5,935 bases of DNA from an uncultured Desulfuromonadales bacterium (GCA_947259685.1 CAMYNC010000195.1:1-5935), one strand, 5' to 3'; positions 1-5,307 are shown, counted from the first letter of the stretch. Notes: generated from the sequence alone by a model not told the origin. Made by a program: numbers and translations.

Positions 1-301
1 CCTCCTTACCCATCAATACCGATTTTTGAATTGAGAGATGCTGCCCATCAGCATCAAAGCTTCTTGAGATTTCGTGCGCTGTCGGCTCCTCTCCGGTGGC
101 TTCAACGGTAACAACTATTTTATCTTCTGTCGGCAGCTGGCTCTTTACGAAGGCGACTTCATCATCTCGTCCTCTCAGTTTCCATTGCCCCCCAGGGGCC
201 GGTCCCGGCATCGAATGACCTTCCAGCCACAGGTAAAATGGCGCGATGGCACCATTTTCTCCATCATCGGCAAGTACCAGATGCTCCGATTTCTCCGGCA
301 T
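1..301 (-). CDS. Hypothetical protein, 3' end cut off by the window edge
   Basis: Reverse-strand reading is open for 100 codons from ATG at 301 to the left edge with no stop, so the C-terminus lies outside the window. I do not recognise the family. The visible part is acidic and hydrophilic, with no signal peptide or membrane segment; it contains a Gly/Pro-rich turn at about residues 31-38 followed by alternating hydrophobic stretches (48-56, 61-67) that suggest beta strands. The start at 301 is chosen because a full AGGAGG lies at 310-315 with an 8-nt spacer. The frame stays open further upstream to an ATG at 478, which would add 59 residues and overlap the end of the upstream gene by 14 nt, but that ATG has only a weak ribosome binding site. 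It follows the YCII-related gene on the same strand and may share its transcript. Confidence is good that this is coding, nil for function. Confidence 0.7.
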   Translation of the reverse strand, partial: MPEKSEHLVLADDGENGAIAPFYLWLEGHSMPGPAPGGQWKLRGRDDEVAFVKSQLPTEDKIVVTVEATGEEPTAHEISRSFDADGQHLSIQKSVLMGKE

Positions 302-309
302 AGACTCGT

Positions 310-315
310 CCTCCT
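310..315 (-). promoter_or_regulatory. Shine-Dalgarno that decides the start of the left-edge gene
   Basis: The minus strand reads AGGAGG here, 8 nt before ATG at 301. This favours the short start over the in-frame ATG at 478. If the longer start is real, the same bases would encode residues instead. Confidence 0.6.
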
Positions 316-464
316 GCTTTTGCTGTCCGTTGACCCCGAAGTTATCAAATTCATTACACTGTAGCTTGAATTTGCCCCCTGTCAAACTGCAAGCCGGGGG
401 TAAGGTCAGTTGCTCGCAACCCTGTTGGGCCGGTAATGTTTGGGAGAGCTGCGCTTCAGCTGAC

Positions 465-746
465 TCACCGCAATTCATAAACTCGAATGCTCGCGATAAA
501 TGGATTGCTTTGCGCAAGCTCTTCCGCTTCTGCCAAACTCTCTGCCTCGATGATGTTATAACCGGTAATCGATTCCATATCCCAAGTGAGCTCCCTGGTT
601 CCGCTTTGGGAGATCTCTCGACCATTGGTGAAGCCGCCTTGGTCTATCTGCTTGTCAGAGATCGACGCAAACCAGGCTTCCCAGGCCTGCATGACTTCTG
701 GCGTGGGTTTTTCAAATCCGAAATGCAGAAACATGAACTTTTTCAT
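465..746 (-). CDS. YCII-related (DGPF/YciI-like) domain protein
   Basis: A 93-aa soluble protein resembling the YCII-related/DGPF family, small dimeric alpha-beta barrel proteins of mostly unknown function, some of them found beside ECF sigma factors. The family look comes from the N-terminal strand MKKFMFLHFG, the amphipathic helix with Trp22 and Trp25 (about 16-30), the Gly-rich turn near 37-42, and the C-terminal pattern GYNIIEAESLAEAEELAQ (62-79) followed by a short strand ending in IRVYELR. Length is typical for a one-domain member. The start is supported by AGGAG at 754-758 with a 7-nt spacer. A sigma70-like promoter lies at 886-913, giving a leader of about 130 nt. The next gene on the same strand begins 163 bp downstream. 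There is no sigma factor gene in the window, so the usual ECF context is not seen. Family fairly sure, role unknown. Confidence 0.85.
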   Translation of the reverse strand: MKKFMFLHFGFEKPTPEVMQAWEAWFASISDKQIDQGGFTNGREISQSGTRELTWDMESITGYNIIEAESLAEAEELAQSNPFIASIRVYELR

Positions 747-809
747 GCTGTGCTCCTATCGTTGTGGGGCGATCTCAGGGGTCGGCTTTAGCTCTGAGTC
801 GGTTGTCGG

Positions 810-842
810 AAAGCTCTGGCCTGCAGACAAGCCGGCTTTTTT
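810..842 (+). terminator. Rho-independent terminator-like hairpin with no obvious gene in front
   Basis: In plus-strand RNA, AAAGCT (810-815) pairs with GGCTTT (834-839) and GGC (818-820) pairs with GCC (831-833), with a 2-nt bulge and a 10-nt loop. A run of six T follows at 837-842. An alternative pairing of 781-788 with 829-836 is also possible. The polarity points rightward, yet the gene to the left reads leftward, so it has no evident upstream gene. It may instead block stray transcription or act within the leader of the leftward transcript. Confidence 0.4.
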
Positions 843-885
843 GCTGCCCCTGACGTAGCAAATGTTTGGGAGGAGGAGAACGGTT

Positions 886-913
886 CTTATATTGTAAAAC
901 GAAAAGTCATCAA
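886..913 (-). promoter_or_regulatory. Sigma70-like promoter for the YCII-related gene
   Basis: Minus strand: TTGATG (-35, 908-913), a 16-nt AT-rich spacer, and TATAAG (-10, 886-891). Four of six -35 positions and five of six -10 positions match consensus. Transcription would start near 879, leaving about 130 nt of leader before the ATG at 746. Confidence 0.5.
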
Positions 914-1100
914 GGGAGCGAATCGCCGGTGTTTTTGTCTCCCTGACTTGATATTGGTGACTTGGCTGTCAACCGGTATTGCAAAAGGACCAACCATCGG
1001 CGGCCCAAATTCGAATCATCTGCAAGGCGCTTTCCGGTCGCTTGCTGGGGTAAGGTCAATCTGGCCGGACTGCTGAGGATTGGGCTTGATTTCCTGCCCA

Positions 1101-1106
1101 TATAAT
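1101..1106 (+). promoter_or_regulatory. Consensus -10 box, probable promoter of the DUF1330 gene
   Basis: A perfect TATAAT lies 127 bp before the ATG at 1234. The -35 is poor: the best is TTGGGC at 1080-1085 with a short 15-nt spacer. Transcription would start near 1113 with a leader of about 120 nt. Activator dependence would be one explanation for the weak -35. Confidence 0.4.
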
Positions 1107-1222
1107 ATCCAGAGCGATCGGTCTTCGTCTGCGTAATTGCCATCAGGTGGACATGGGGGTTGATAAGGCAGTAGGCTTGAACCTTCAGGCCGCATTACTG
1201 GTCTTATGCAACGTTCAGATTC

Positions 1223-1228
1223 AGGAGG
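1223..1228 (+). promoter_or_regulatory. Shine-Dalgarno that sets the DUF1330 start
   Basis: AGGAGG lies 5 nt before ATG at 1234. The frame stays open upstream to a GTG at 1147, but neither that nor the ATG at 1153 has a well-spaced ribosome binding site, and the added residues do not fit the family. Confidence 0.75.
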
Positions 1229-1233
1229 AACAG

Positions 1234-1518
1234 ATGGCGGGTTATCTGGTTGGCCATATCAAGGTAAAAGATCCAGCTCTTTGGCAGGACTATGTGGCGG
1301 GGGTCCAGGAATCTCTCGCTCCATTTGCGGCCAAGGTGGTTTTTCGAGGAAAACTTGCTTCGATCCTGGCTGGGACCCATGAACACGATTTCGTCGTGGT
1401 GATTGAATTTGTCGATCTGGCGACCTTGGATCGCTGGTTCCATTCTGCGACCTATCAAGCCTTGATTCCTCTCAGGGACCGGGCTGCAGATGTGGTGATT
1501 ACCAGTTATGAGGGGTAG
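1234..1518 (+). CDS. DUF1330-family protein
   Basis: A 94-aa soluble protein. The pattern matches DUF1330, a dimeric alpha-beta barrel (ferredoxin-like) fold of unknown function: an opening strand YLVGHIKVKDPALWQDY (4-20), a helix, a second strand VVFRGKLASIL (35-45), the central strand VVVIEF (54-59), then the helix LDRWFHSATYQALIPLRDRAA (65-85) with the family's W-x-x-S-x-x-Y-x-x-L-x-x-x-R motif, and a closing strand VVIT. Length is what the family usually shows, so it looks complete. The start at 1234 follows from the AGGAGG at 1223-1228. The gene stands alone on the plus strand with its own probable -10 box at 1101-1106. It and the divergent YCII-like protein are both small alpha-beta barrel proteins, but nothing in the sequence ties their functions together. 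Some DUF1330 neighbours are metabolic enzymes; no substrate can be inferred here. Confidence 0.88.
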   Translation: MAGYLVGHIKVKDPALWQDYVAGVQESLAPFAAKVVFRGKLASILAGTHEHDFVVVIEFVDLATLDRWFHSATYQALIPLRDRAADVVITSYEG

Positions 1519-1529
1519 CGGCTTGCCGC
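1518..1529 (+). terminator. Short GC stem right after the DUF1330 stop codon
   Basis: GCGG (1518-1521) pairs with CCGC (1526-1529) around a CTTG loop. What follows is only loosely T-rich (ATTTGCCTTT at 1533-1542). The stem is short and lacks a proper T run, so this is a weak terminator candidate. Confidence 0.2.
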
Positions 1530-1629
1530 CGGATTTGCCTTTCAAGCTGGTGAAGCCGGGGACATAATGCTGAGTAACCTGAAGTAACCTGCCCTGGGTT
1601 GCTAGTTTGCCACCAAAATGCCATGGGTT

Positions 1630-1657
1630 TTGCTCCTTAACTGCTGGCTGCTATACT
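1630..1657 (+). promoter_or_regulatory. Possible promoter of the histidine kinase gene
   Basis: -10 TATACT at 1652-1657 (five of six). The -35 candidate TTGCTC at 1630-1635, with a 16-nt spacer, matches only TTG. Transcription would begin near 1664, about 150 nt before the kinase ATG and just ahead of the hairpin at 1674-1693. Confidence 0.35.
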
Positions 1658-1673
1658 CAGACTAAAATCTATA

Positions 1674-1698
1674 ACCTCAGTAGCTATTGAGGTCTTTT
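1674..1698 (+). terminator. Hairpin plus T run; terminator of the DUF1330 gene or attenuator of the kinase leader
   Basis: ACCTCAG (1674-1680) pairs with TTGAGGT (1687-1693), seven pairs including one G-T, around a TAGCTA loop. CTTTT follows at 1694-1698. The T run is short, so termination would be partial. It lies 155 bp after the DUF1330 stop and just past the proposed kinase promoter. Confidence 0.4.
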
Positions 1699-1765
1699 AC
1701 CCAATATCGCCTGCCCGTCTAGGATTTTCTGGCGAAAGGGACAGCTTCGGATGGCACCCAGCCAG

Positions 1766-1788
1766 GCTCTCATTTTCTGTCTGAGAGC
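1766..1788 (+). promoter_or_regulatory. Perfect 7-bp hairpin in the kinase leader
   Basis: GCTCTCA (1766-1772) and TGAGAGC (1782-1788) are perfect inverted copies around a 9-nt loop. TTTT at 1793-1796 follows after a 4-nt gap. It ends 29 nt before the kinase ATG, so it could be a weak attenuator, a structure affecting ribosome access, or a dyad operator. Confidence 0.35.
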
Positions 1789-1817
1789 TCCGGTTTTGTC
1801 CCATCAGAGAGGACACC

Positions 1818-4049
1818 ATGCCCAGTAGGAATCCTGATCGTAACCTGGCGCTCCCAGGCGACAGCGAAGATATTCTCCTCGCTGAGAAGACCAGGACCCT
1901 CTACCGTAATTCCGGTCTGGCGGCGGCGGTCAATGTCAGCATCGCGGTGATATTGTATTTTTCCTTGCACCTGAATCGGTCCGACTGGCTTTGGCTGATT
2001 CTGTCCGTCTCCGCCGCTCGCTGCGGATTGTTTGTCTGGGATAAATGGCAGGTGCAAAACGAGCAAAAGCTGATTCTCAAGTATAGAATCGCCTTGGCTG
2101 TCATCGCGCTGCAAGGGGCCGCCTGGGGACTCTCCTCGCTGATTTTATACTCTTCCTTCAGCGATGCTGAACGGTTTTATATGGTTGCTGTTCTCGTTGG
2201 TATAACGGGTGGCTCGGTATTGACTCTTTCTCCTGCATTTGCTGCCTTCTTTGTTTTTGTAGCGCCTGCCATATGTCCTTTGCTGGTTGTCCTGATCTTT
2301 GAGGAAACCGATGTTTTTCGCCATGTCGGGGTGATGGGGCTGATCTATGTCGCGGCAATTATAGCGGTTTCTCGCCGGATTAATTTTTCGGCGATTGAGC
2401 AGATTGTCACCCGGAAAAAACTTGAAGAGATGAACCGGGAGCTCAAAATTTATCAGGACGAATTGGAAGAGATTGTCTCCGTGCGGACCCGCAACCTGCA
2501 GTTGAGCGAAGAGCGTTATCGCGATTCTTTCGAAAAGGCGGTTGTCGGTATGGCTGTTCTCGGGCTTGACGGCAGCTTCCTCAGGACCAATCCCGCATTT
2601 CAGGATATGCTCGGTTATTCTTCAGAGGAACTGGCAAAAAAAAACTTGTTTTCCGTCACTGCGCCTGAAGACCGGAACAGGCTTAAGGAGCAGCTGCAAA
2701 CGGCTTTGGATGATAACTCTGCCGATCTGATCCTGGAGGAACATCTACGAAAGAAATCCGGGGAAACGGCCGAGGTCATTGCCTCTTTCCGGATCATCAA
2801 TGGCACCGATGAACAGCCGCGGCATTTTATCGGACAAATTCTGGATGTCACCGAACGCAGACGGGTTGAGAGGGAGCAGCGTGCTTATAGGGAAAAGCAG
2901 CGCCAATCGCAAAAAATGGAATCGATCGGCACCCTCGCCGGCGGCATCGCCCACGATTTCAACAACATCCTGGCGGCGATTATTGGCTATGCCGAGCTGA
3001 CCAAGCGCAAACTTGCTGATCGCCCAAAAGAGAAAGGTTTTCAGGAGGAGATCCTGAAAGCGGGGAAACGTGGCAAGCAACTGGTGCAACAGATCCTGGT
3101 CTTCAGTCGAAAAAGCGAAGAGAAACGGGAAAAGATCAGGATTGCGCCGGTGGTTGAAGAGGCCCTCTCCTTGATTCGCCAGACGATTCCAACCACCACC
3201 CCGATCGATATTTCCCTCAACCCCCAGACCGGCACCATAGAGGGGGATCCGCTGCAAATCCATCAGATTGTCATCAATCTATGTACCAATGCCTACCACG
3301 CGGTCCGTGATGTTGGCGGAAAGATTGAAGTTCGCCTTGAGCCGGTGCAGATCGAACCGGCGCTGAGCAGCGAAGCTCCCGACCTGCCTGCCGGCGCGTA
3401 CGCCCAACTGACAATAACCGATACCGGAAGCGGTATTCCTGCAGAGGTAAAACCGCGGATCTTCGAGCCGTTCTTCACCACCAAGAAACAGGGGGAGGGG
3501 ACCGGAATGGGGCTGGCGATCGTCTACGGGATCGTCCAGAATCATGGTGGGTTTATCGAGGTCACCAGCGAGGCGGAGATTGACACCAGTTTCCGCGTAC
3601 TGCTGCCGTTGCTGCCCGAGGAGGTGGATCAGGTTGTGGACAACCAGGCAGAGCTGCCCGGTGGCAGCGAACGGCTACTGTTCGTAGACGATGAAGCGAT
3701 GCTTGCCGAATTGGCCCAGATGTCCCTGGAAACCCTCGGCTACCAAGTCACCGCCACCACTTCCGCAGCGAAGATTTTGGACCTGTTCCGGCGAGATCCC
3801 GCCGGCTATGACTTGATCATCACCGATCAGGCGATGCCGGAGATGCCCGGGATACAGCTGGCGAAAGCGCTGATGGCGATCCGCGCGGATATCCCTGTCA
3901 TCCTCTGCACCGGTTTTAGCGAGTCTGTCAATGCCGATCAGGCGAAAGCGCTTGGTATCAAGGCTTTTGCTCTCAAACCGATAGAGCAGGCCGTCATGGC
4001 GCGAACGATCCGTGAGGTTCTTGACGCTCAGGCCAATCAGAGCAGTTAG
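1818..4049 (+). CDS. Membrane-bound hybrid sensor histidine kinase (PAS-HisKA-HATPase-REC)
   Basis: A 743-aa inner-membrane hybrid kinase. Residues 33-186 hold about six hydrophobic helices (near 34-52, 57-73, 91-111, 121-137, 140-161, 169-185) with very short loops, so a bulky periplasmic sensor is absent and the signal is probably sensed in the membrane or cytoplasm. A coiled coil (190-230) leads to a PAS domain (231-346, ending DVTERR). The H-box [11 protein letters not shown] (373-383) carries the phospho-acceptor His379. The ATPase domain has the N box with Asn487 and Asn491, the G1 box DTGSGI (535-540), the F box FEPFFTTK (549-556) and the G2 box starting GTGMGL (561). The receiver (about 618-735) shows acidic Asp624/Asp625, phospho-acceptor Asp670, Thr698 and Lys720-Pro721. 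All catalytic residues are present, so it should autophosphorylate on His379 and pass phosphate to Asp670. There is no output domain and no adjacent response regulator, so a separate histidine phosphotransfer or regulator protein is expected. The start is supported by GAGAGG at 1807-1812. Its stop codon interlocks with that of the convergent gene at 4046. An A9 tract lies at 2636-2644 in the PAS-coding part. Confidence 0.95.
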   Translation: MPSRNPDRNLALPGDSEDILLAEKTRTLYRNSGLAAAVNVSIAVILYFSLHLNRSDWLWLILSVSAARCGLFVWDKWQVQNEQKLILKYRIALAVIALQGAAWGLSSLILYSSFSDAERFYMVAVLVGITGGSVLTLSPAFAAFFVFVAPAICPLLVVLIFEETDVFRHVGVMGLIYVAAIIAVSRRINFSAIEQIVTRKKLEEMNRELKIYQDELEEIVSVRTRNLQLSEERYRDSFEKAVVGMAVLGLDGSFLRTNPAFQDMLGYSSEELAKKNLFSVTAPEDRNRLKEQLQTALDDNSADLILEEHLRKKSGETAEVIASFRIINGTDEQPRHFIGQILDVTERRRVEREQRAYREKQRQSQKMESIGTLAGGIAHDFNNILAAIIGYAELTKRKLADRPKEKGFQEEILKAGKRGKQLVQQILVFSRKSEEKREKIRIAPVVEEALSLIRQTIPTTTPIDISLNPQTGTIEGDPLQIHQIVINLCTNAYHAVRDVGGKIEVRLEPVQIEPALSSEAPDLPAGAYAQLTITDTGSGIPAEVKPRIFEPFFTTKKQGEGTGMGLAIVYGIVQNHGGFIEVTSEAEIDTSFRVLLPLLPEEVDQVVDNQAELPGGSERLLFVDDEAMLAELAQMSLETLGYQVTATTSAAKILDLFRRDPAGYDLIITDQAMPEMPGIQLAKALMAIRADIPVILCTGFSESVNADQAKALGIKAFALKPIEQAVMARTIREVLDAQANQSS

Positions 4050-4354
4050 TGTGCAATGTGTGCTTTCGCTACTTGCAGGGCCTGCGCCCTGTCCCGGGTG
4101 AACAACCGCCACCTCCTTTCGTCGGAGTGGATCCCCGCCTGCTGGTCTTGGCCTCGGGCGTAAAACCAGTGGCCGAATCGTTCGACGCTGGAGAAGGGAT
4201 GATTTTCGTTGCAGAAAACCCCGCAAGGGTTGATTTCGGCAAAAAACAGATATTCATCCGGTTCTGCAGCGTAAAAGATTTCCGGCGGTAAGGCGATCTT
4301 CGAGAGGTCGGCCTGTTCGGCCTGTTTTTCGTCCAGCCAATCTGAAACTGTCAT
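4046..4354 (-). CDS. Hypothetical protein translationally coupled to the upstream SDR
   Basis: A 102-aa soluble protein whose family I do not recognise. There is no signal peptide or membrane helix. The central part is rich in aromatic residues (IFYAAEPDEYLFFAEI at 26-41; GHWFYARGQ at 61-69), with two cysteines spaced C-x-x-x-C (Cys44, Cys48) and a His at 52, then a basic C-terminal helix RRWRLFTRDRAQALQVAKAH (80-99). The start is ATG 4354 rather than GTG 4357, because GAGGAG at 4361-4366 sits 6 nt before the ATG and only 3 nt before the GTG. That ribosome binding site overlaps the SDR stop codon at 4365-4367, so the two genes form a tight operon with likely translational coupling. Its TAA stop (4046-4048) overlaps the kinase TAG (4047-4049) tail to tail. 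The minus frame is preferred over the overlapping plus-strand frame (4049-4291) because of the operon spacing and ribosome binding site. Confidence 0.78.
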   Translation of the reverse strand: MTVSDWLDEKQAEQADLSKIALPPEIFYAAEPDEYLFFAEINPCGVFCNENHPFSSVERFGHWFYARGQDQQAGIHSDERRWRLFTRDRAQALQVAKAHIAH

Positions 4355-4360
4355 CACCCA

Positions 4361-4366
4361 CTCCTC
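4361..4366 (-). promoter_or_regulatory. Shine-Dalgarno overlapping the SDR stop codon
   Basis: The minus strand reads GAGGAG, sharing bases 4365-4366 with the SDR TGA (4365-4367). Ribosomes ending on the reductase would be placed to re-initiate at ATG 4354. Confidence 0.7.
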
Positions 4367-5102
4367 AGCTGAAAGTCAGTTTCCTGATATCGGCAAATTC
4401 ACCGCTTGGAAGCCGGGCAAAAATTTCCGCCATGCATTTCATCAGGTTTTCTGCCGCTTCATCCGGTTCGGGCATTTCCGGGGTGGAGCGTTTTTCCTTC
4501 AGGATCTCCAGGATTCGATAATCCTTCCCTCGCTCGAGGTTGCACAGGTAGTCCTGCATTTTGGTGTCGATGACCCCGGGGGCGAGGGCGCAGAAATGGG
4601 TCTCCGGCTGTTCCTTGGCATAAAGGCTGATCAGCATATTCAGGGCCGCCTTGGAGATCCCGTAGGCATTCCAGCCCCTGGCGCCGCTGGTCGAGGCGCC
4701 GGAGGAGATCGCCACCACCTGCCTGAGCCGGACCTTATTGTTCATCAGGGTGTCGAGGATGATTTTGTTCGCCCACAGGTTCACCTCCATCACCTCTTGC
4801 ATGGTGCTCAGCGGAACCTCGCTCATATCGCCAAAGCTGCCGATGATACCGGCGTTTAAGATGACCAGGTCAAAATCCTTGACCTGGTGAATGAGTTTTT
4901 CCAGCTTTTGGGGAATGGCGGCCGTCTGTGCCAGGTCGACCTTCGCGAAATGAAAATTATCCTGGTTGGACAATGTCTTCGGCTCAGTTCTGCTGAGGCC
5001 ATAAACCGCCCAATCGGATTTTAAATAGGCCTTGGCCAGGGCCAAGCCAAGCCCGGAACTGATTCCGGTGATGAGAACTCTGCTGCCGGTTTTTCTGTCC
5101 AT
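4365..5102 (-). CDS. Short-chain dehydrogenase/reductase (SDR), NAD(P)-dependent
   Basis: A 245-aa cytoplasmic oxidoreductase of the classical SDR type. The Rossmann fold begins with VLITGISSGLG (9-19), containing the TGxxxGxG cofactor motif. Arg38 after the second strand (GLSRTE) hints at NADPH rather than NADH. Asp56 (VDL) sits where the adenine-ring contact is expected, NAG lies at 83-85, and the catalytic tetrad is complete: Asn108, Ser134, Tyr147 and Lys151 (YGISK). PGVIDT at 175-180 is the usual loop after the sixth strand. Length is normal for a classical SDR. The substrate cannot be read from sequence; the overall look recalls the small benzil-reductase/CsgA-like SDR group, but that is an impression. 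The start at 5102 has AAGG at 5110-5113 with a 7-nt spacer. A perfect 12-bp palindrome lies about 42 bp upstream (5144-5155). The 102-aa unknown protein follows after 10 bp on the same transcript and may be its partner. Confidence 0.93.
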   Translation of the reverse strand: MDRKTGSRVLITGISSGLGLALAKAYLKSDWAVYGLSRTEPKTLSNQDNFHFAKVDLAQTAAIPQKLEKLIHQVKDFDLVILNAGIIGSFGDMSEVPLSTMQEVMEVNLWANKIILDTLMNNKVRLRQVVAISSGASTSGARGWNAYGISKAALNMLISLYAKEQPETHFCALAPGVIDTKMQDYLCNLERGKDYRILEILKEKRSTPEMPEPDEAAENLMKCMAEIFARLPSGEFADIRKLTFS

Positions 5103-5143
5103 AGATCTGCCTTTTTGAGTAAGGGGGCCAATTTTTATTTCTG

Positions 5144-5155
5144 CGGGTCGACCCG
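5144..5155. promoter_or_regulatory. Perfect 12-bp palindrome upstream of the SDR gene, possible operator
   Basis: CGGGTCGACCCG is fully self-complementary and lies 42 bp before the SDR start codon, inside the divergent SDR/lipoprotein intergenic region. No T run follows on either strand, so it is not a terminator. A dimeric repressor or activator site is possible. A palindrome of this length is expected about once by chance in a window this size, so location is the main argument. Confidence 0.3.
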
Positions 5156-5259
5156 TCTCTTCAGGTTTAGCAGGATGAGCATGAAGCGCAAGGGCGCTGC
5201 ACAGGGATGATGACCAGGACGACCAATGCCTGGTGACCTGCGCCTGCCTGCTGGGAATC

Positions 5260-5268
5260 TGTTATATT
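5260..5268 (+). promoter_or_regulatory. Extended -10 promoter for the lipoprotein gene
   Basis: TG-T-TATATT: TG at 5260-5261, then TATATT at 5263-5268 (five of six). No good -35 is seen at the usual distance, which extended -10 promoters can tolerate. Transcription would start near 5275, inside the inverted repeat at 5271-5307. Confidence 0.4.
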
Positions 5269-5270
5269 TT

Positions 5271-5307
5271 AGCCTGATTCGATGCCGGGTACTGATTGAT
5301 TCAGGCT
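5271..5307 (+). promoter_or_regulatory. 13+13 inverted repeat at the lipoprotein transcription start
   Basis: AGCCTGATTCGAT (5271-5283) and ATTGATTCAGGCT (5295-5307) are inverted copies matching at 11 of 13 positions, or 12 of 13 if G-T pairing in RNA is allowed, with an 11-nt GC-rich loop. Neither strand has a T run after the stem, so it is not a terminator. It overlaps the expected start of transcription, as a repressor operator would. Confidence 0.45.

Larger units (their letters stand above)
747..1233. other. Divergent intergenic region, 487 bp, no convincing gene
   Basis: The region lies between the YCII-like gene (leftward) and the DUF1330 gene (rightward). It holds a minus-strand promoter (886-913), a plus-strand -10 box (1101-1106), an orphan plus-strand terminator-like hairpin (810-842), and one copy each of two 12-base words that recur at 397-408 and 435-446. 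A 77-codon minus-strand frame (910-1143) is open, but it lacks family-like composition and a clear ribosome binding site, so I treat it as non-coding. I recognise no riboswitch class. Confidence 0.6.
1519..1817. other. Intergenic region upstream of the histidine kinase gene, 299 bp
   Basis: No gene is seen. The region contains a 10-bp-period direct repeat AGTAACCTG (1573-1581 and 1583-1591), a possible promoter (-10 TATACT at 1652-1657), a hairpin with a short T run (1674-1698), a second perfect 7-bp hairpin (1766-1788), and the kinase ribosome binding site GAGAGG at 1807-1812. I checked for a GEMM-type c-di-GMP riboswitch core and do not find it. Confidence 0.6.

Noticed and set aside
375..400. 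CCCCC...GGGGG hairpin before the left-edge gene
   Set aside because: The loop is about 16 nt, the stem only 5 bp, and no T run follows on either strand, so it is not a convincing terminator.
246..791. 181-codon plus-strand open frame
   Set aside because: It lies opposite the YCII-like gene and the left-edge gene, both of which have strong ribosome binding sites, and one shows family motifs. The composition is Cys/Ser/Pro-rich shadow sequence without any recognisable domain.
910..1143. 77-codon minus-strand open frame in the divergent intergenic region
   Set aside because: Rich in Ser, Arg, Gln and Lys, with no recognisable fold. It has no clear Shine-Dalgarno, and it overlaps the DUF1330 -10 box and one of the repeated words.
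1147..1233. Extended N-terminus for the DUF1330 protein from GTG 1147 or ATG 1153
   Set aside because: The AGGAGG at 1223-1228 and the family's usual N-terminus both point to ATG 1234.
1699..1765. Possible GEMM (c-di-GMP-I) riboswitch upstream of the kinase
   Set aside because: I looked for the conserved core and the GGGACGCAAAGCC-like segment. Only GGCGAAAGGGACAG is present and the rest does not fit.
2745..3263. 172-codon minus-strand open frame inside the kinase gene
   Set aside because: It is antisense to the highly conserved PAS/HisKA coding region; the plus frame holds all the kinase motifs.
3675..4226. 183-codon minus-strand open frame across the kinase 3' end
   Set aside because: Shadow of the receiver-domain frame and of the 102-aa gene. 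It is Arg-rich with no domain pattern.
4049..4291. 80-codon plus-strand frame opposite the 102-aa gene
   Set aside because: The minus frame has the better ribosome binding site, tight operon spacing with the SDR and a more protein-like composition.
5213..5234. 6-bp stem ACCAGG/CCTGGT in the SDR/lipoprotein intergenic region
   Set aside because: Short stem with a 10-nt loop and no T run or promoter association; expected by chance at this length.
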